Part shown: in pieces, positions 1 to 8,038 of the stretch | Layout: each line of letters starts with the position of its first letter | Position numbering within the stretch: position 1 is the stretch's first letter | Source of the DNA: Rhodothermus marinus DSM 4252 | Lineage (GTDB): Bacteria > Bacteroidota > Rhodothermia > Rhodothermales > Rhodothermaceae | Length of the DNA stretch: 64,000 bases | NCBI RefSeq assembly: GCF_000024845.1 | Contig: NC_013501.1 | Span: 2,894,874-2,958,873, forward strand | Reading direction: 5' to 3' | Program-made: the position numbers and the translations under genes | Notes under the pieces: model-generated | What the model was told of the DNA's origin: nothing | Databases searched by the model: none | The model's input: the letters and a program-made list of their open reading frames with translations, nothing else

Positions 1-857
1 CCGGCGACATCCGCGAACTGTGCGCCATCGCCCGACCCGACATCGGCGTGGTGACGGCCGTCGGTCCGATGCACCTGGAGACGATGGGCTCCATCGAAGC
101 AATTGCGCGCGAAAAGAGCGAACTGGTGGCCTGCACGCGCCCGGGCGGGCCGGTGGTGTTGAACGCCGACGATCCGCGTGTGGCGGCCATGGCCGAACGC
201 GCCCGCGGACCGGTCTGGCGCGTGTCGGTCGAGGGCAACCCCGAGGCCGATCTGGTCGCCCGCGACATCACCTACGGGCCCGAGGGCACCCGCTTCGTCG
301 TACGCGACGAAACCGGCACCGAGCAGGTGTTCCAGACGCGCCTGCTGGGCCGCCACAACGTGCTCAACATCCTGCTGGCGCTGGCCGTCGGACGCATCTT
401 CGGACTCCGGCTGCGTCAGATGGCCCACGCCGTGGCGCGGCTCCGGCCGGTCGAGCACCGCCTGCAACTCCGCCGGGAAGGACCCATCACGGTAATCGAC
501 GACGCGTTCAATTCCAACCCCGTCGGGGCCCGCAATGCGCTGGAGATCCTGGGTCAGTTCCGGACCGGGCGCCGCATCGTGGTCACGCCCGGCATGGTGG
601 AGCTCGGCGCCCGCGAGGCCGAGGAAAACCGCGCGCTGGGCCGCTTCATGGCGCAACACGTGGATCTGGCCGTGCTGATCGGGCCGCGCCGCACCCTCCC
701 CATCCAGGAAGGATTGCGCGAGGCGGGTTTCCCCGAGGATCGGATTCACGTATTCCGAAGCCTGTTCGAGGCGCAGGATTTTTTGAAGACGTATCTTCAA
801 CCGGGCGACGTGGTGCTCTACGAAAACGACCTGCCGGATCAATACGACGAACCATGA
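1..857 (+). CDS. murF: UDP-N-acetylmuramoyl-tripeptide--D-alanyl-D-alanine ligase, C-terminal part (5' end outside window)
   Basis: This is the C-terminal 284 residues of a Mur ligase, open at the left edge of the window. MurF adds D-Ala-D-Ala to the UDP-MurNAc-tripeptide in the cytoplasm, the last soluble step of peptidoglycan precursor synthesis. The central-domain motif HLETMGSIEAIAREKSEL is visible near the edge. The C-terminal domain carries the DDAFNSNP motif, the Mur-ligase signature that contacts nucleotide and substrate. The stop overlaps the start of the next gene by 4 bases, so the two are probably co-transcribed. A MurE or MurC assignment is less likely given how the C-terminal domain reads, but the missing N-terminus prevents full proof. 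Confidence 0.85.
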   Translation, partial: GDIRELCAIARPDIGVVTAVGPMHLETMGSIEAIAREKSELVACTRPGGPVVLNADDPRVAAMAERARGPVWRVSVEGNPEADLVARDITYGPEGTRFVVRDETGTEQVFQTRLLGRHNVLNILLALAVGRIFGLRLRQMAHAVARLRPVEHRLQLRREGPITVIDDAFNSNPVGARNALEILGQFRTGRRIVVTPGMVELGAREAEENRALGRFMAQHVDLAVLIGPRRTLPIQEGLREAGFPEDRIHVFRSLFEAQDFLKTYLQPGDVVLYENDLPDQYDEP

Positions 858-1789
858 AACGTCTGCTGGTACTTCTCCTGCCGGGCTTCGTCTGGAGCCT
901 GACGCTGCAGGCTCAGTCGCTGCTGGAGCGGCTGGGCTATCCGCCGGACGCCCGTGTGCTCATCCTGCACGCCGACGATCTGGGCATGGCGCACAGCGTG
1001 AACCGCGCCTCGACCGAGGCCCTGGAGGCCGGCTGGATCAGCTCGGCCAGTATCATGGTGCCGTGCCCGTGGTTTTCGGAGATGGCCGCCTATGCCCGAA
1101 CGCACCCGGAGCTGGACTTCGGCCTGCACCTGACGCTCACCAGCGAGTGGAAATACTACCGCTGGGCGGGGCTGCTCGGGCCGAGCATGACGCCGTCGCT
1201 GCACAGTTCGGCGGGCTACCTGCACGCCACCACCGAGGAGGCCGTCGCCAACATGAAGCCGGAGGAGGTGGCCGCCGAGCTCCGGGCCCAGATCCTGCGG
1301 GCGCAGGACGCCGGAATCCCGGTCACGCACCTGGACACGCACATGGGCGTGCTGTTTCAGACGCCCGAGCTGTTCGCCGTGTATCTGCAGGTGGGCCGTG
1401 AGAACAACCTGCCCGTGCTGATCCCCCGCGAGCAGCTCGCGCAGCAGGCGCCGCACCTGCTGGAAATGCTCACGCCGAACGATCTGGTCATCGACCGGGT
1501 CTGGCTGGTGCCGACCGACACGCCACCGGATCGCTGGCTGGAAACCTACATCCGGATGATCGACAACCTGCCGCCGGGTATCACGGAGCTGATCGTGCAC
1601 CTCGGCTACGCCAACGACGAACTGGAAGCCATCACCATCGATCACCCCGACTTCGGGGCGGCCTGGCGCGCGCGCGATCTGGACGTGGTGCGCAGCGAGG
1701 CGTTCCGCGAAGCGCTCCGCCGCAACCACGTAATCCTGACCACCTGGCGCGAACTCTACCGGCGTTTTCGGGCGCAACGCCATGAGTGA
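854..1789 (+). CDS. YdjC/ChbG-family polysaccharide deacetylase-like protein, exported
   Basis: This 311-residue protein starts with a hydrophobic signal peptide (about residues 1-22, ending near LQAQ). The mature part carries the YdjC-family metal site: HADDLGMAHSVN near residue 40, an HLTLTSEW segment and THLDTHMG. ChbG-type members remove acetyl groups from oligosaccharides such as chitobiose; the actual substrate here is unknown. The ATG overlaps the murF stop (ATGA), which fixes the start and implies translational coupling. The 3' end overlaps rnhB by 8 bases. Export suggests action in the periplasm on a glycan, which would suit its place after a cell-wall gene, but that is inference. 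Confidence 0.85.
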   Translation: MKRLLVLLLPGFVWSLTLQAQSLLERLGYPPDARVLILHADDLGMAHSVNRASTEALEAGWISSASIMVPCPWFSEMAAYARTHPELDFGLHLTLTSEWKYYRWAGLLGPSMTPSLHSSAGYLHATTEEAVANMKPEEVAAELRAQILRAQDAGIPVTHLDTHMGVLFQTPELFAVYLQVGRENNLPVLIPREQLAQQAPHLLEMLTPNDLVIDRVWLVPTDTPPDRWLETYIRMIDNLPPGITELIVHLGYANDELEAITIDHPDFGAAWRARDLDVVRSEAFREALRRNHVILTTWRELYRRFRAQRHE

Positions 1790-2378
1790 ACCGCGGCCGG
1801 AGGTGCGCTGCTGGCAACAGGGCTACCGGTGGGTGGCCGGCGTGGACGAAGTGGGGCGCGGCTGCCTGGCCGGTCCCGTCGTGGCGGCCGCCGTGATCCT
1901 GCCGCCGCACGTGCAGCTCGACGGCGTGCGCGACAGCAAACAACTACGCCCCGAAGTGCGGGAAAAACTGGCCGAGCAGATCCGGGCGCAGGCGCTGGCC
2001 ATCGGGATCGGGATGTGCACGCCGGAGGAAATCGACCGCCTGAACATCCTGAACGCCGCGCTGGAGGCAATGCGCCGGGCCGTGGCCAATCTGGAGCTGA
2101 CGCCCGACTATCTGCTCATCGACGGCAACCGTTGCTTTTCCGATCCGCCCTGTCCGGCCAAGCCGATCGTGAAGGGCGATCAACAGAGTCTGCTCATCGC
2201 CGCCGCGTCGATCATCGCCAAAACCACCCGCGACGCCCTGATGCAGCAATTGCACGAGGAGTTTCCGGTCTACGGCTGGGATCGGAACGTGGGCTACCCG
2301 ACGCGGACGCACTACGAGGCGCTGGCCCGCTACGGCCCCTCGCCCTATCACCGGCGTTCGTTCCGGCTTGCGCGATAG
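1782..2378 (+). CDS. rnhB: ribonuclease HII
   Basis: RNase HII removes ribonucleotides and RNA primers from RNA-DNA hybrids in the cytoplasm. The protein is 198 residues, the normal size. The N-terminal motif [18 protein letters not shown] gives the first two acidic ligands (D and E), DSKQL follows, and [12 protein letters not shown] supplies the later catalytic aspartate. The start codon overlaps the end of the upstream deacetylase gene, which supports co-transcription. Its last 31 bases overlap the 3' end of aroK on the opposite strand. Confidence 0.97.
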   Translation: MSEPRPEVRCWQQGYRWVAGVDEVGRGCLAGPVVAAAVILPPHVQLDGVRDSKQLRPEVREKLAEQIRAQALAIGIGMCTPEEIDRLNILNAALEAMRRAVANLELTPDYLLIDGNRCFSDPPCPAKPIVKGDQQSLLIAAASIIAKTTRDALMQQLHEEFPVYGWDRNVGYPTRTHYEALARYGPSPYHRRSFRLAR

Positions 2379-2926
2379 GTGCGAAGTGCGTGCAGCACGG
2401 CCTCGACCGTCTCCTCCACGGAAAGCCCATCGGTGGCGACCACGTGATGGGCCCGGCGGTACCAGGGTTCGCGACGGGCCAGCATGGCGGCGATGCGACG
2501 GCGCAGTGCGGCGCCCTGCAGCGGACGACGGTGCCGGTCCTGCAGCAGCGGACGCCCGGCCGCTTCCGGCGCCAGCCGACGGGCCAGCTCGTCGGCCGAC
2601 ACCTGCAGGTAGACCACGCGCCCGTTGCGGAGCGCCCAGGCCAGGTTGTCGTCCGAAACCAGCGCACCGCCGCCCGTGGCGATCACGTAAGCGTCCAGAG
2701 CCGCCGTCCGGCGCAGTGCGTCGCGCTCCAGCGCCCGGAAGGCGGCCTCTCCGCCTTCGGCAAAGATCTCCGGGATCGATCGTCCTGCCTGCCGCACGAT
2801 CAGCGCATCCAGATCCAGAAACGTGTAGCCCAGTCGCCGGGCCAGCAGCGGCCCAATCGTGCTTTTGCCACAGCCCATAAAACCGGTCAGGTAAATGCGC
2901 GTAGGAAAGGCCGCCTGCCACTGCAT
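2348..2926 (-). CDS. aroK: shikimate kinase
   Basis: Shikimate kinase phosphorylates shikimate with ATP, in the pathway to chorismate. The 192-residue protein has a Walker A loop GFMGCGKST near residue 15, the shikimate-binding DLDALI around residue 38, the GGGAL motif near residue 85 and a lid-region arginine in RPLLQDR. The ATG at 2924-2926 lies only 9 bases from the truA start on the other strand, so any promoter for either gene must lie inside the coding sequence of the other. Its 3' end also overlaps rnhB. The gene is therefore fully embedded antisense inside a run of plus-strand genes. The next pathway gene, aroA, is about 12 kb away. Confidence 0.95.
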   Translation of the reverse strand: MQWQAAFPTRIYLTGFMGCGKSTIGPLLARRLGYTFLDLDALIVRQAGRSIPEIFAEGGEAAFRALERDALRRTAALDAYVIATGGGALVSDDNLAWALRNGRVVYLQVSADELARRLAPEAAGRPLLQDRHRRPLQGAALRRRIAAMLARREPWYRRAHHVVATDGLSVEETVEAVLHALRTYRASRNERR

Positions 2927-2935
2927 GGGAAGTCG

Positions 2936-3694
2936 ATGCCTACGTATCGGTTGTTGATCGAGTACGACGGAACGGATTTCAGCGGCTGGCAGATCCAGCG
3001 CAACGGTCCCAGCATTCAGGCGGCGCTGGAGGAAGCGCTGGCCGTGGTGTTGCGCGAGCGCGTGCGCGTGGTCGGCTCGGGGCGCACCGATGCCGGCGTC
3101 CATGCCCGCGGCCAGGTGGCGCACTTTCGCACGGACCGCCCGGTCGATCCGGAGCGGCTGCAGGGGTCGCTGAACGGCCTGCTGCCGCCCAGCATAGCGA
3201 TTCGGTCGGTCAGTCTGGCGCCCGATGACTTTCACGCCCGCTACGATGCCCGCTGGCGCCGCTATCACTACTACGTGGCGACCGTCCCCTGCGCGCTGGA
3301 GCGCCATCTGCGCTGGTACCTGCGGCCGGCGCCCGACTTCGAGCGCATGAACCGGGCCGCCTGCGACCTGCTGGGCACGCACGACTTCACCACGTTCTGC
3401 CGCACACAGACCGCCACACGCAACCGCACCTGCACGGTGTACCTGGCCCGCTGGGTGCCGGATCCCCGTCCCGGCGACTGGCATTTTGAGATCGTGGCCG
3501 ACCGCTTTCTGCACGGCATGGTGCGGGCCATCGTGGGCACGCTGATCGAGATCGGCCGGGGCCAGCGCGACATAGCAGCCCTCCCGGAGCTGCTGGCCGC
3601 ACGCGATCGGCGGCTGGCCGGTCCGGCCGCCCCGGCCCACGGGCTCGTGCTGGAGGCCGTCGGCTACGAAGACGACCCGTTGCCCGTCCCATGA
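2936..3694 (+). CDS. truA: tRNA pseudouridine(38-40) synthase
   Basis: TruA isomerises uridines 38-40 in the tRNA anticodon arm. The 252-residue protein has the N-terminal [10 protein letters not shown] and the catalytic aspartate in [13 protein letters not shown] near residue 55. The C-terminal half holds the [13 protein letters not shown] segment conserved in TruA. The start was chosen because the family begins just before RLLIEYDGT and because GGGAAG stands as a ribosome binding site a few bases upstream. The TGA overlaps the next start codon by 4 bases. Confidence 0.96.
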   Translation: MPTYRLLIEYDGTDFSGWQIQRNGPSIQAALEEALAVVLRERVRVVGSGRTDAGVHARGQVAHFRTDRPVDPERLQGSLNGLLPPSIAIRSVSLAPDDFHARYDARWRRYHYYVATVPCALERHLRWYLRPAPDFERMNRAACDLLGTHDFTTFCRTQTATRNRTCTVYLARWVPDPRPGDWHFEIVADRFLHGMVRAIVGTLIEIGRGQRDIAALPELLAARDRRLAGPAAPAHGLVLEAVGYEDDPLPVP

Positions 3695-4992
3695 AGCCCA
3701 CGGCGCTCATCCTGCTGTCGGTACTGCTCGTGGCCTGCGAGCGGCCGTTCGTACCGGTGCGCACGCCGGAGATCAAGGTGGTGGCGCCGGATCTGTCGGA
3801 GGTGCAGATCGACTCGACGCTGACGCTTCAGGTGCGGGCCACGTCGTTTCGGGCCATTGCCCACGTGGACGTCGAAGGGCGGCCGCTTCGCTACGACAGC
3901 CTGCGCGACATGTGGCGGGGCAGCGTCCCCCTGCGCTACGGTCTGAACCGCCTGCGCATTACGGCCGTGGACGAAAAAGGCGTGTCCGCCACCGACACGG
4001 CCTGGGCACTGCGTCTGCAGGCTACGGTGCTACCGGGACCACCGCTCCCCGACGGCCGCGGCGGCGGCCGCCTGGTGCGCCTGCCCGACGGACGGCTGCT
4101 CTTTGCGGGCGGTGCCGAGGTGTGGACCGGCCCGGCCGGCCGCGACCTGTTCGTCTGGGTGCCCGGTGCGCCCGTGTTCGAGCGTCTGCGTCCCGGCCTG
4201 AGCGCTCCCCGCGCCGGCCACACGGCCACACTGCTGCCCGACGGCCGCGTGCTGCTGCTGGGCGGCGGCACCCAGGGGCGCCCCGAGCTGGCCAACAACC
4301 TGCGCACCGACGCCGAACTGGTCGATCTGGCCGCCGAAACCCGCCGGCTGCTGCCCCTCGCGATCGGAGCCGCCCGTGCCTGGCACACGACGGCGCTCCG
4401 ACAGTACGAGGGCCGACGCTTTCTGGAGGTGCTGGGCGGCTACCGCCGGCTGCGTGGCGATTCGCCCGAGCTGGGCGTGGCGGCCGACCTGATCACCTTC
4501 GAGCTGCGGGACGACTCGCTCGTGCTGCTGACGCCCGGCCTGGGCCTCTACATCACGCCGCTGGCTGCGCACGTCATGGCCCCGCTCGATGCAGCCGGCA
4601 CACGCTTCCTGGTGGCCGGCGCGCTGGCGACGCCGGACTACGTCAAGACACAGACATTTCGGCTCGTGCTGGAACCGGCCGGCCGCGTCGATACGCTGCT
4701 TGTGCCCGCACTGCCCGAGCCGCGCCAGTTTGCCACCGCCGCCCCGCTTCGTCCCGGCGTCGTGGTGCTGCTGGGCGGCTATGCCGGACAGCTATCGCGA
4801 ACCTACCCCTACCCGCTCCTGTACGTAGAGGAGGCCAACCGCTTTTTCCGCTTCCGTGCGTTGCTCCTGCAGCCCCGCTTCGACGCCGCTGCAACTTCGC
4901 TCGAAGATTTTCGAATACTGATAACAGGCGGCTTCGGCCCCGACGGGCAGGGGCTTGCCTGGACCGAAGTGGTGGCCTTTGCGCCGTTTTGA
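3691..4992 (+). CDS. lipoprotein with kelch-like beta-propeller repeats
   Basis: This 433-residue protein has a lipoprotein signal peptide with lipobox LLVAC, so Cys16 is the likely lipidated residue. A beta-sandwich-like region (about residues 25-110) is followed by repeats of the kelch type: [33 protein letters not shown], then later blade-like segments ending GG or GGF. Such propellers usually mediate binding. I cannot name a ligand or enzyme activity. The start overlaps the truA stop, so the gene is probably in the same transcript. Confidence 0.75.
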   Translation: MKPTALILLSVLLVACERPFVPVRTPEIKVVAPDLSEVQIDSTLTLQVRATSFRAIAHVDVEGRPLRYDSLRDMWRGSVPLRYGLNRLRITAVDEKGVSATDTAWALRLQATVLPGPPLPDGRGGGRLVRLPDGRLLFAGGAEVWTGPAGRDLFVWVPGAPVFERLRPGLSAPRAGHTATLLPDGRVLLLGGGTQGRPELANNLRTDAELVDLAAETRRLLPLAIGAARAWHTTALRQYEGRRFLEVLGGYRRLRGDSPELGVAADLITFELRDDSLVLLTPGLGLYITPLAAHVMAPLDAAGTRFLVAGALATPDYVKTQTFRLVLEPAGRVDTLLVPALPEPRQFATAAPLRPGVVVLLGGYAGQLSRTYPYPLLYVEEANRFFRFRALLLQPRFDAAATSLEDFRILITGGFGPDGQGLAWTEVVAFAPF

Positions 4993-5007
4993 AAACCCGG
5001 ACGTGCT

Positions 5008-5193
5008 ATGGATCTGCAGCAGGTATTGCGCGCGTTGATCGTGGTCATCGTGTTGCTGGTGGCCGCCGTGTTGCTGGGGGTGATCCTTCAGGTCGCCACC
5101 GCATTGCTGAAGTTCGCCCTGAAGGTGCTGCTCATTCTGATGGTGGTGCTGATCGTGCTGCGCTTTTTGGAAATGCTTCGCCGTCGGGCCTGA
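5008..5193 (+). CDS. small hydrophobic membrane protein, unknown function
   Basis: This 61-residue reading frame encodes two closely spaced hydrophobic stretches (about residues 8-30 and 33-54) and a basic C-terminus (RRRA), a typical two-helix membrane hairpin or one long re-entrant segment. It follows the lipoprotein gene by 15 bases in the same direction. No strong Shine-Dalgarno sequence precedes the ATG. I do not recognise a family. The composition is far from that of random reading frames in this G+C-rich DNA, which tend to be rich in R, A and P, so I regard it as real. Confidence 0.6.
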   Translation: MDLQQVLRALIVVIVLLVAAVLLGVILQVATALLKFALKVLLILMVVLIVLRFLEMLRRRA

Positions 5194-5213
5194 TCTTCAA
5201 AGCGCTTCCGACG

Positions 5214-5221
5214 TATCTTTG
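5214..5221 (+). promoter_or_regulatory. candidate -7 promoter element for arcA
   Basis: TATCTTTG matches the Bacteroidetes -7 consensus TAnnTTTG and stands 32 bases before the arcA ATG, a sensible distance for a short leader. I do not see a convincing TTG -33 element at the right spacing, so this is a weak call. Confidence 0.35.
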
Positions 5222-5253
5222 GCCGTCGGTTGTCTGATACATCCGGAAACGCC

Positions 5254-6516
5254 ATGTCCACGCCCGCTTCGGTCCCGACCGTTTCGTTTCGCTTTGCCGT
5301 TGTTTCGGAGATCGATCCGTTGCAGCAGGTGATCGTGCACACGCCCGGCGCCGAGCTGGAGCTGGTGACGCCCGAGCAGCGGCTGACGTTGCTTTTCGAC
5401 GACATTCTGTTCGTGGAAGAAGCCCAGGCCGAGCATCGCCAGATGTGCGCGCTGTTCGAGAAGGTGGTCGGGGCGGAAGGCGCCGTGCTGCAGATCACCG
5501 ACCTGCTGCGCACCGCGTTCGCATCGGAGGAGGCCCGCGAGGCGTTCGTCGAACAGCTCTGCCGGTTGCAGCCGGAGGCGAACCTGCAGGCCTTTGCCCG
5601 CGAGCTGGCCGCGCTGAGCCCGGACGAACTGCTGCACTTTGCACTGACGGGCCAGAGTCCGCTGCCGCTCAACGCGTTTCCGCTGCCCAACCTGCTCTTC
5701 ACGCGCGACCTGGCCGCCGTCGTGAACGACCACCTGATCGTCAGCCATCCGGCCACGGCCGCCCGCGCCCGCGAAAGCCTGATCCTGCGCGTCATTCTGG
5801 AACACCATCCGGGCTTTGCCGGACTGCGTGAGCGGATCATCTACCTGCCCGAAGGGGTCACGTTCGAGGGCGGCGACCTGCTGGTGGCCTCGCCCGAAGT
5901 GGTGCTGCTGGGGCATTCGGAGCGGACGTCGCTGGGCGGCGTGGCGCATGTGGCGCGGGCGCTCTTCAGCCGCACGTCGGTCCGGCACGTGCTCGTGGTG
6001 GACCTGCCCAAGCAGCGTGCCTCGATGCACCTCGACACCGTGTTCACGTTCGTTTCGGCCGACGAGTGCGTCGTCTTTCCGCCCATCCTGCACCAGGAAG
6101 GCAATGTGCTGCATCTGATGGCGGGCGATACGCCCGAGCAGTTCGTAACTGAAATGCCGCCCGACCTGAAAACCGCACTGGAGCGCCTGCTGGACCGACC
6201 GCTGACGTTCATCCCCTGCGGCGGCGACAATCCCGTCCACCAGAAGCGCGAGCAGTGGACCGACGGGGCCAACTTCTTCGCGCTGGCGCCCGGCGTGGTG
6301 GTGGGCTACGAGCGCAACCACTACACCTTCGAAGAAATGCGGCGGCACGGCTACCGCGTCGTCACGGCCGAGAGTTTTCTGTCGTACTACGCGGAAAGCC
6401 CCTTCGTACCCGGTACGGAAAAGCTGGCCATCAAGCTGGAAGGCAACGAGCTGTCGCGCGGCCGCGGCGGCCCCCGCTGCATGACCTTACCGCTGGCCCG
6501 CCAGCCGCTGGGTTAA
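5254..6516 (+). CDS. arcA: arginine deiminase
   Basis: Arginine deiminase hydrolyses L-arginine to citrulline and ammonia. The 420-residue protein shows the full guanidine-modifying active site: FTRD in the first third, FEGGD in the middle, the HLDTVFTF histidine motif and the C-terminal nucleophile cysteine in GRGGPRCM. I chose ATG 5254; an in-frame TTG at 5230 would add 8 residues. No arcB or arcC lies in the window, so the gene looks solitary. It could serve arginine catabolism, acid resistance or nitrogen release rather than a complete ATP-forming pathway. Confidence 0.95.
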   Translation: MSTPASVPTVSFRFAVVSEIDPLQQVIVHTPGAELELVTPEQRLTLLFDDILFVEEAQAEHRQMCALFEKVVGAEGAVLQITDLLRTAFASEEAREAFVEQLCRLQPEANLQAFARELAALSPDELLHFALTGQSPLPLNAFPLPNLLFTRDLAAVVNDHLIVSHPATAARARESLILRVILEHHPGFAGLRERIIYLPEGVTFEGGDLLVASPEVVLLGHSERTSLGGVAHVARALFSRTSVRHVLVVDLPKQRASMHLDTVFTFVSADECVVFPPILHQEGNVLHLMAGDTPEQFVTEMPPDLKTALERLLDRPLTFIPCGGDNPVHQKREQWTDGANFFALAPGVVVGYERNHYTFEEMRRHGYRVVTAESFLSYYAESPFVPGTEKLAIKLEGNELSRGRGGPRCMTLPLARQPLG

Positions 6517-6572
6517 GCGCAATGCCCCTTTCGCTCCGCGAGCAATCGCTCAACCCGGGTTACAAAATGCGA

Positions 6573-6590
6573 ATCTCCTGTAGCGGAGAT
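6573..6590. repeat. short inverted repeat after arcA
   Basis: ATCTCC and GGAGAT form a 6-bp inverted repeat around TGTAGC, 57 bases past the arcA stop. No T-run follows on either strand, so I do not call it an intrinsic terminator; it may still mark the transcript end. Confidence 0.3.
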
Positions 6591-6620
6591 ACCCTGCACC
6601 ATGCTGCTATGTTCACGATT

Positions 6621-6655
6621 AGCTCACATCGCCTGCTGGAAGGGCATCGGCGCTG
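6621..6655 (+). repeat. direct repeat copy 1: duplicated 5' end of tadA
   Basis: This 35-base stretch matches 7463-7497 at 34 of 35 positions. The second copy is codons 2-13 of tadA. In this copy the tadA start codon is replaced (GATT instead of CATG), but an upstream ATG at 6609 still reads in frame into SSHRLLEGHRR, almost the same peptide as TadA residues 2-12. The copy ends exactly where the PIN-domain gene stop codon begins (6656). The two copies flank the VapBC module. Confidence 0.85.
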
Positions 6656-7099
6656 TTACAGTTTCTCCAGATCGAAACTCGCGTCCAGAGGATTCAGGAA
6701 GGTCACGCCTTCGACAGTGCGTCCGGGCGAGAAATCTTCGCTCAAGACAACCGGAATCTGATTGAGTCGGGCAACCGCCCAGATCTGCGCGTCATAAAAA
6801 GCAAACTGGTGGTTCCGCACGCCACGAATTGCCTCCAGCACCACCTGTCCAGTAACGGGAAGCACAGGAAACGTCAGCAAATAGAGTTCGACGTGTTGCA
6901 ACAGCTCGTCCGGCGCGACCGGTGGTTCGAATTTGCGAAGCGCCACGCTCGAAAATTCGGAGAGGGCCTGCACCGGAATTGCCGCCGAAGGAATTTGCCC
7001 GACCCTGCTCAGAATTTCCTGCGCCCGCGCTTGCCGATAAGCATCCGAGCCATCGATTGCATACAGCAAAACGTTGGTGTCCAGGACATACCGGAGCAT
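6656..7099 (-). CDS. vapC: PIN-domain toxin (VapC family)
   Basis: VapC proteins are Mg-dependent ribonucleases that cut tRNA or rRNA when freed from their antitoxin. The 147-residue protein has the PIN acidic set: aspartate in YVLDTNVLLYA (residue 7), glutamate in ALSEFSSVA (near 48), aspartate in FAFYDAQIWAVA and a last acidic group in VVLSEDF. It lies 21 bases downstream of its antitoxin on the same strand. The stop codon abuts the duplicated tadA fragment, which suggests the module arrived by insertion. Confidence 0.9.
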   Translation of the reverse strand: MLRYVLDTNVLLYAIDGSDAYRQARAQEILSRVGQIPSAAIPVQALSEFSSVALRKFEPPVAPDELLQHVELYLLTFPVLPVTGQVVLEAIRGVRNHQFAFYDAQIWAVARLNQIPVVLSEDFSPGRTVEGVTFLNPLDASFDLEKL

Positions 7100-7120
7100 C
7101 TTCCCGGAGCATCGATTTGA

Positions 7121-7396
7121 TCAATCAAAAAGTTGACGGGCTTCTCGCTCCTGATAACACGCCGCCCGGTTGAAACGAAAGCCGGCCGGCAGCTGGTGCT
7201 GTGCGCCTAATTGCCGACAGTTTTCCAGCAGACGCTCGACGGCCTCACTCCGTTCACGCGAAGGAAGGGGTAACTGACCCAGCGCTGCTTCCAGCACCCT
7301 CCGGACCACCTCCGACTCGGAGACGCCCTGTTGCCGTGCCAGTTGTCTGATTGCCTGATCCTGCTCGGCGGTGATATAAAACTGCTTACGAATCAT
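7121..7396 (-). CDS. vapB: ribbon-helix-helix antitoxin (VapB/CopG-like)
   Basis: The 91-residue protein opens with an RHH-type DNA-binding motif: a beta strand in MIRKQFYITAEQ, then two helices with ARQQGVSESEVVRRVLEAAL. The C-terminal half (residues 45-91) is charged and probably wraps the PIN toxin. Antitoxins of this type repress their own promoter, which must lie in the 63 bases between this start and tadA on the other strand. It is the first gene of the pair. Confidence 0.85.
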   Translation of the reverse strand: MIRKQFYITAEQDQAIRQLARQQGVSESEVVRRVLEAALGQLPLPSRERSEAVERLLENCRQLGAQHQLPAGFRFNRAACYQEREARQLFD

Positions 7397-7459
7397 CGTA
7401 AATTGCGACGCTGATGGACACTGTTTCTGAGACGGTATTCATCTGGAGCAGTTCCTTAC

Positions 7460-7936
7460 ATGAGCTTACATCGCCTGCTGGAAGGGCATCGGCGCTGGAT
7501 GGAAGCGGCGCTGCGTGAAGCCGAACAGGCCTTCGAGGAAGGCGAAGTGCCTGTGGGCGCCGTCGTCGTCAAAGACGACCGGATCGTCGGGCGCGGCCAC
7601 AACTGCGTCGAGCAACTCAAAGACCCCACCGCCCACGCCGAAATGCTGGCCATCACGGCCGCCTGCGCCACGCTGGACACCAAGTACCTGCGCGGCTGCA
7701 CACTCTACGTGACGCTCGAGCCCTGTCCGATGTGTGCCGGGGCCATCGTCTGGGCCAGGCTGGACCGCGTCGTCTTCGGCGCCTTCGACGAAAAGGCCGG
7801 CGCGGCTTCCACGCTCTATAACATCCTGCAGGACCCGCGCCTGAACCACCGCGTGGAGGTTATCTCCGGCGTGGAGGCCGAACGGGCGGCGGCGCTGCTG
7901 CAGCGGTTCTTCCGCGAGCGCCGTGCCGAGGACTGA
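7460..7936 (+). CDS. tadA: tRNA-specific adenosine deaminase
   Basis: TadA converts A34 to inosine in the tRNA-Arg(ACG) wobble position and is normally essential. The 158-residue protein has the cytidine-deaminase-fold zinc site HAE (residues about 59-61) and PCPMCAGA (about 92-99). The bases coding for residues 2-13 are duplicated upstream at 6621-6655, on the far side of the VapBC module. The present promoter and leader must therefore lie in DNA brought in with the module or in its remnant. A longer start is not available because the sequence diverges just before ATG 7460. Confidence 0.96.
   Translation: MSLHRLLEGHRRWMEAALREAEQAFEEGEVPVGAVVVKDDRIVGRGHNCVEQLKDPTAHAEMLAITAACATLDTKYLRGCTLYVTLEPCPMCAGAIVWARLDRVVFGAFDEKAGAASTLYNILQDPRLNHRVEVISGVEAERAAALLQRFFRERRAED
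7463..7497 (+). repeat. direct repeat copy 2 within tadA
   Basis: This is the intact partner of 6621-6655, 842 bases downstream, with a single difference (T for C at the fifth base). It encodes the N-terminal residues of TadA. Confidence 0.85.
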
Positions 7937-7970
7937 CCCTTTTCCAACACTTCACGTCCGGCGCCGAAAC

Positions 7971-7982
7971 CCGACCGGTCGG
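7971..7982. promoter_or_regulatory. 12-bp palindrome upstream of ypdA
   Basis: CCGACCGGTCGG is a perfect palindrome in the 102-base gap between tadA and ypdA, 56 bases before the ypdA start. Its place suits an operator, but one 12-bp palindrome in G+C-rich DNA can arise by chance. Confidence 0.3.
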
Positions 7983-8038
7983 TTCCGGTACAGCCTGCAA
8001 GCCTGGCGCTCCTGCGTTCGAAAACATCAAAAACGGCC

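Noticed and set aside
20-853. Long plus-strand frame in front of the YdjC gene
   Set aside because: It is Arg/Gly/His-rich and overlaps murF in another frame; the real start of the deacetylase is ATG 854.
2348-3640. Long minus-strand frame extending aroK over truA
   Set aside because: Only the part from 2926 downward resembles shikimate kinase; the rest is the shadow of truA.
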